This document shows positions 63,156-64,000 of a stretch of 64,000 nucleotides of DNA, piece after piece. Position 1 is the stretch's first letter; each line of letters begins with the position of its first letter. A model generated the notes under the pieces. The model ran no database searches. It saw only the letters and a program-made list of their open reading frames with translations, and had not been told where the DNA came from. A program made the position numbers and the translations under genes. Source of the stretch: JBCBRD01 sp039819785. Lineage in GTDB: Bacteria; Pseudomonadota; Alphaproteobacteria; Rhizobiales; Hyphomicrobiaceae. The stretch lies in NCBI GenBank assembly GCA_039819785.1, contig JBCBRH010000006.1, positions 1-64,000 on the forward strand, written 5' to 3'.

Positions 63156-63221
63156 GTCCGTTTCCCTTTAAACTTCATCCGAGGAACGCACCTCGAACCC
63201 TTCCGTCTCGCCAGCCTGAGT

Positions 63222-63251
63222 GCCCGACTGCCCGACTGCCCGACTGCCCGT
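63222..63251. repeat. 8-bp tandem repeat (GCCCGACT)
   Basis: About three and a half perfect copies of GCCCGACT between the OmpA-family gene stop and the microprotein leader. Unit length is not a multiple of three and it lies outside coding sequence. Confidence 0.8.
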
Positions 63252-63327
63252 AACCGTTGCCTGATCCATTAAGACCAATCAACCAACGCCCCATCCTGAA
63301 TGGATGCAGGAGGGTGTCCAAATGACG

Positions 63328-64000
63328 TCACTCCACCTTTACTGAAAACTCAATACGACGGTTCTTGGCTCTGTTTTCTGCCGTGTTGTTCTTGGCAACG
63401 GGCCGTGTCTCTCCATAACCGACCGCCGTCAGACGTGAACGCGGCAGCCCCGCGCCCACGAGGTAATCGACCACCGACTGCGCCCGCTGCTGGGACAACA
63501 CAAGGTTCTGATCGGGACGCCCTTCGGCATCCGTATGGCCTTCGATCTCGATACGAAACTGCGGACAGGTCTGGGCGATCTCGACCAGACGATTGAGTGT
63601 CGGACGGGAGCTCGTCTCAAGACTTGAAGAGGCAAACCGGAACCGGATCGCACCCTCAGAATTGGCCGACTTGAGCAAATCCTGACATGCATCGGCTTCA
63701 ACCTGGAGCGCCGCCACGCGCGAGGCGTCTGCGGCTTCGGGTTCAGGTGTTGGCTGGGCGGCGGCAGCTTCTCGGGCAGCCTCGGCCTGCCGGGCTTTTT
63801 CTTCTTCCTCTAATCGAAGTTTTTCAGCTTCCGCCGCCTTGCGTGCCGCTTCCGCCTGTTCCTCGGCTTTCCGCCGCGCCTCCGTTTCAGCCCAGATCAT
63901 CGCATCCGAGCGAACCGTAATGATGTCCCGCCCCCGATATCCTTTTGCCAGCGTATGCGCCAATTGATCTTTGACAGCACCAGCCACCGCTGTGTCCTGC
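63328..64000 (-). CDS. OmpA-family protein with coiled-coil segment, C-terminal part (runs off the right edge)
   Basis: At least 223 residues are in the window; the frame continues without a stop past 64000, so the true start is outside. A region of unknown fold (AVAGAVKDQLAHTLAKGYRG) is followed by a charged coiled coil (ARRKAEEQAEAARKAAEAEK) and then the OmpA C-terminal domain: IRFRFASSSLETSSRPTLNR, IEIEGHTDAEGRPDQNLVLS, AQSVVDYLVGAGLPRSRLTA, NNTAENRAKNRRIEFSV. This domain binds peptidoglycan. The residues before the coiled coil could be a BON-like segment. The microprotein gene follows. Confidence 0.85.
   Translation of the reverse strand, partial: QDTAVAGAVKDQLAHTLAKGYRGRDIITVRSDAMIWAETEARRKAEEQAEAARKAAEAEKLRLEEEEKARQAEAAREAAAAQPTPEPEAADASRVAALQVEADACQDLLKSANSEGAIRFRFASSSLETSSRPTLNRLVEIAQTCPQFRIEIEGHTDAEGRPDQNLVLSQQRAQSVVDYLVGAGLPRSRLTAVGYGETRPVAKNNTAENRAKNRRIEFSVKVE

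Noticed and set aside
1..64000. CRISPR array, insertion sequence, prophage or rRNA
   Set aside because: No regularly spaced repeats, transposase or integrase motifs, phage structural genes or rRNA-like sequence were seen on either strand.

Overview
The window reads as a chromosomal segment of a methylotrophic alphaproteobacterium, most likely in the Hyphomicrobiales (Hyphomicrobium, Filomicrobium or Methyloceanibacter relatives). Three things point there: a complete fhcBADC set for the tetrahydromethanopterin-linked C1 pathway beside PQQ-type accessory genes; palindromic intergenic repeats of the kind common in rhizobia and relatives; and alphaproteobacterial gene orders (spoT-DUF2062-pdxJ-acpS-lepB-rnc-era-recO, and hom-glpX-recJ). 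This assignment is inference from gene content; there is no rRNA in the window. Coding density is high. I see no prophage, insertion sequence or CRISPR array.

Layout. Positions 1-2.7 kb (minus) hold exported proteins of the PQQ/methanol-dehydrogenase accessory type: a partial gene, an unknown periplasmic protein, a YVTN beta-propeller and an MxaD-like SRPBCC protein. Divergent from them, 2.9-7.5 kb is fhcB-fhcA-fhcD-fhcC, which converts formyl-H4MPT to formate. From 7.6 to 10.6 kb come a 65-aa four-cysteine protein, a dispersed repeat, and a cassette of two exported pentapeptide-repeat proteins around a DUF1194 von Willebrand-type protein. tRNA-Glu(UUC), recJ, glpX, hom and an AlaC-type aminotransferase follow (10.9-16.8 kb, minus). 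Next are phaC (PHA synthase), a basic exported protein, a free-standing PilJ-N-type double domain, metY and a second four-cysteine small protein (17-23.3 kb). A partial Tad/Flp pilus set lies at 24-30 kb: a TadD-like lipoprotein, CpaD, CpaC and TadG, with no ATPase or inner-membrane platform in view. From 30 to 38 kb are an Aas-like acyl-ACP synthetase, a small membrane protein, bpt, the ergothioneine pair egtB-egtD and a PcfJ-like gene.

The right half is mostly housekeeping: parC, a CAP-domain protein, then a nearly continuous minus-strand block from rpoZ and spoT down to recO (42.3-51.4 kb), a NYN nuclease-like gene, family-5 uracil-DNA glycosylase, a DUF3775 gene, a peroxiredoxin-like gene lacking its catalytic cysteine, smpB, dapA, a Slt-type lytic transglycosylase and an alpha/beta hydrolase. 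The window ends in three minus-strand envelope genes: a partial OmpA-family protein, a 38-aa single-span microprotein, and an 830-aa membrane-anchored protein with three helix-hairpin-helix-like domains joined by Pro/Ala-rich linkers.

The features I find least explained are: this OmpA/microprotein/triple-domain set; the composite palindromic repeat at three loci (one copy abutting the recO stop codon); the paired small four-cysteine proteins; the exported pentapeptide/DUF1194 cassette; the PcfJ-like gene with a hairpin upstream; RNase III with a low-complexity insert inside its catalytic domain; and the cysteine-less peroxiredoxin. GTG and TTG starts are common here, and several were chosen on Shine-Dalgarno spacing.
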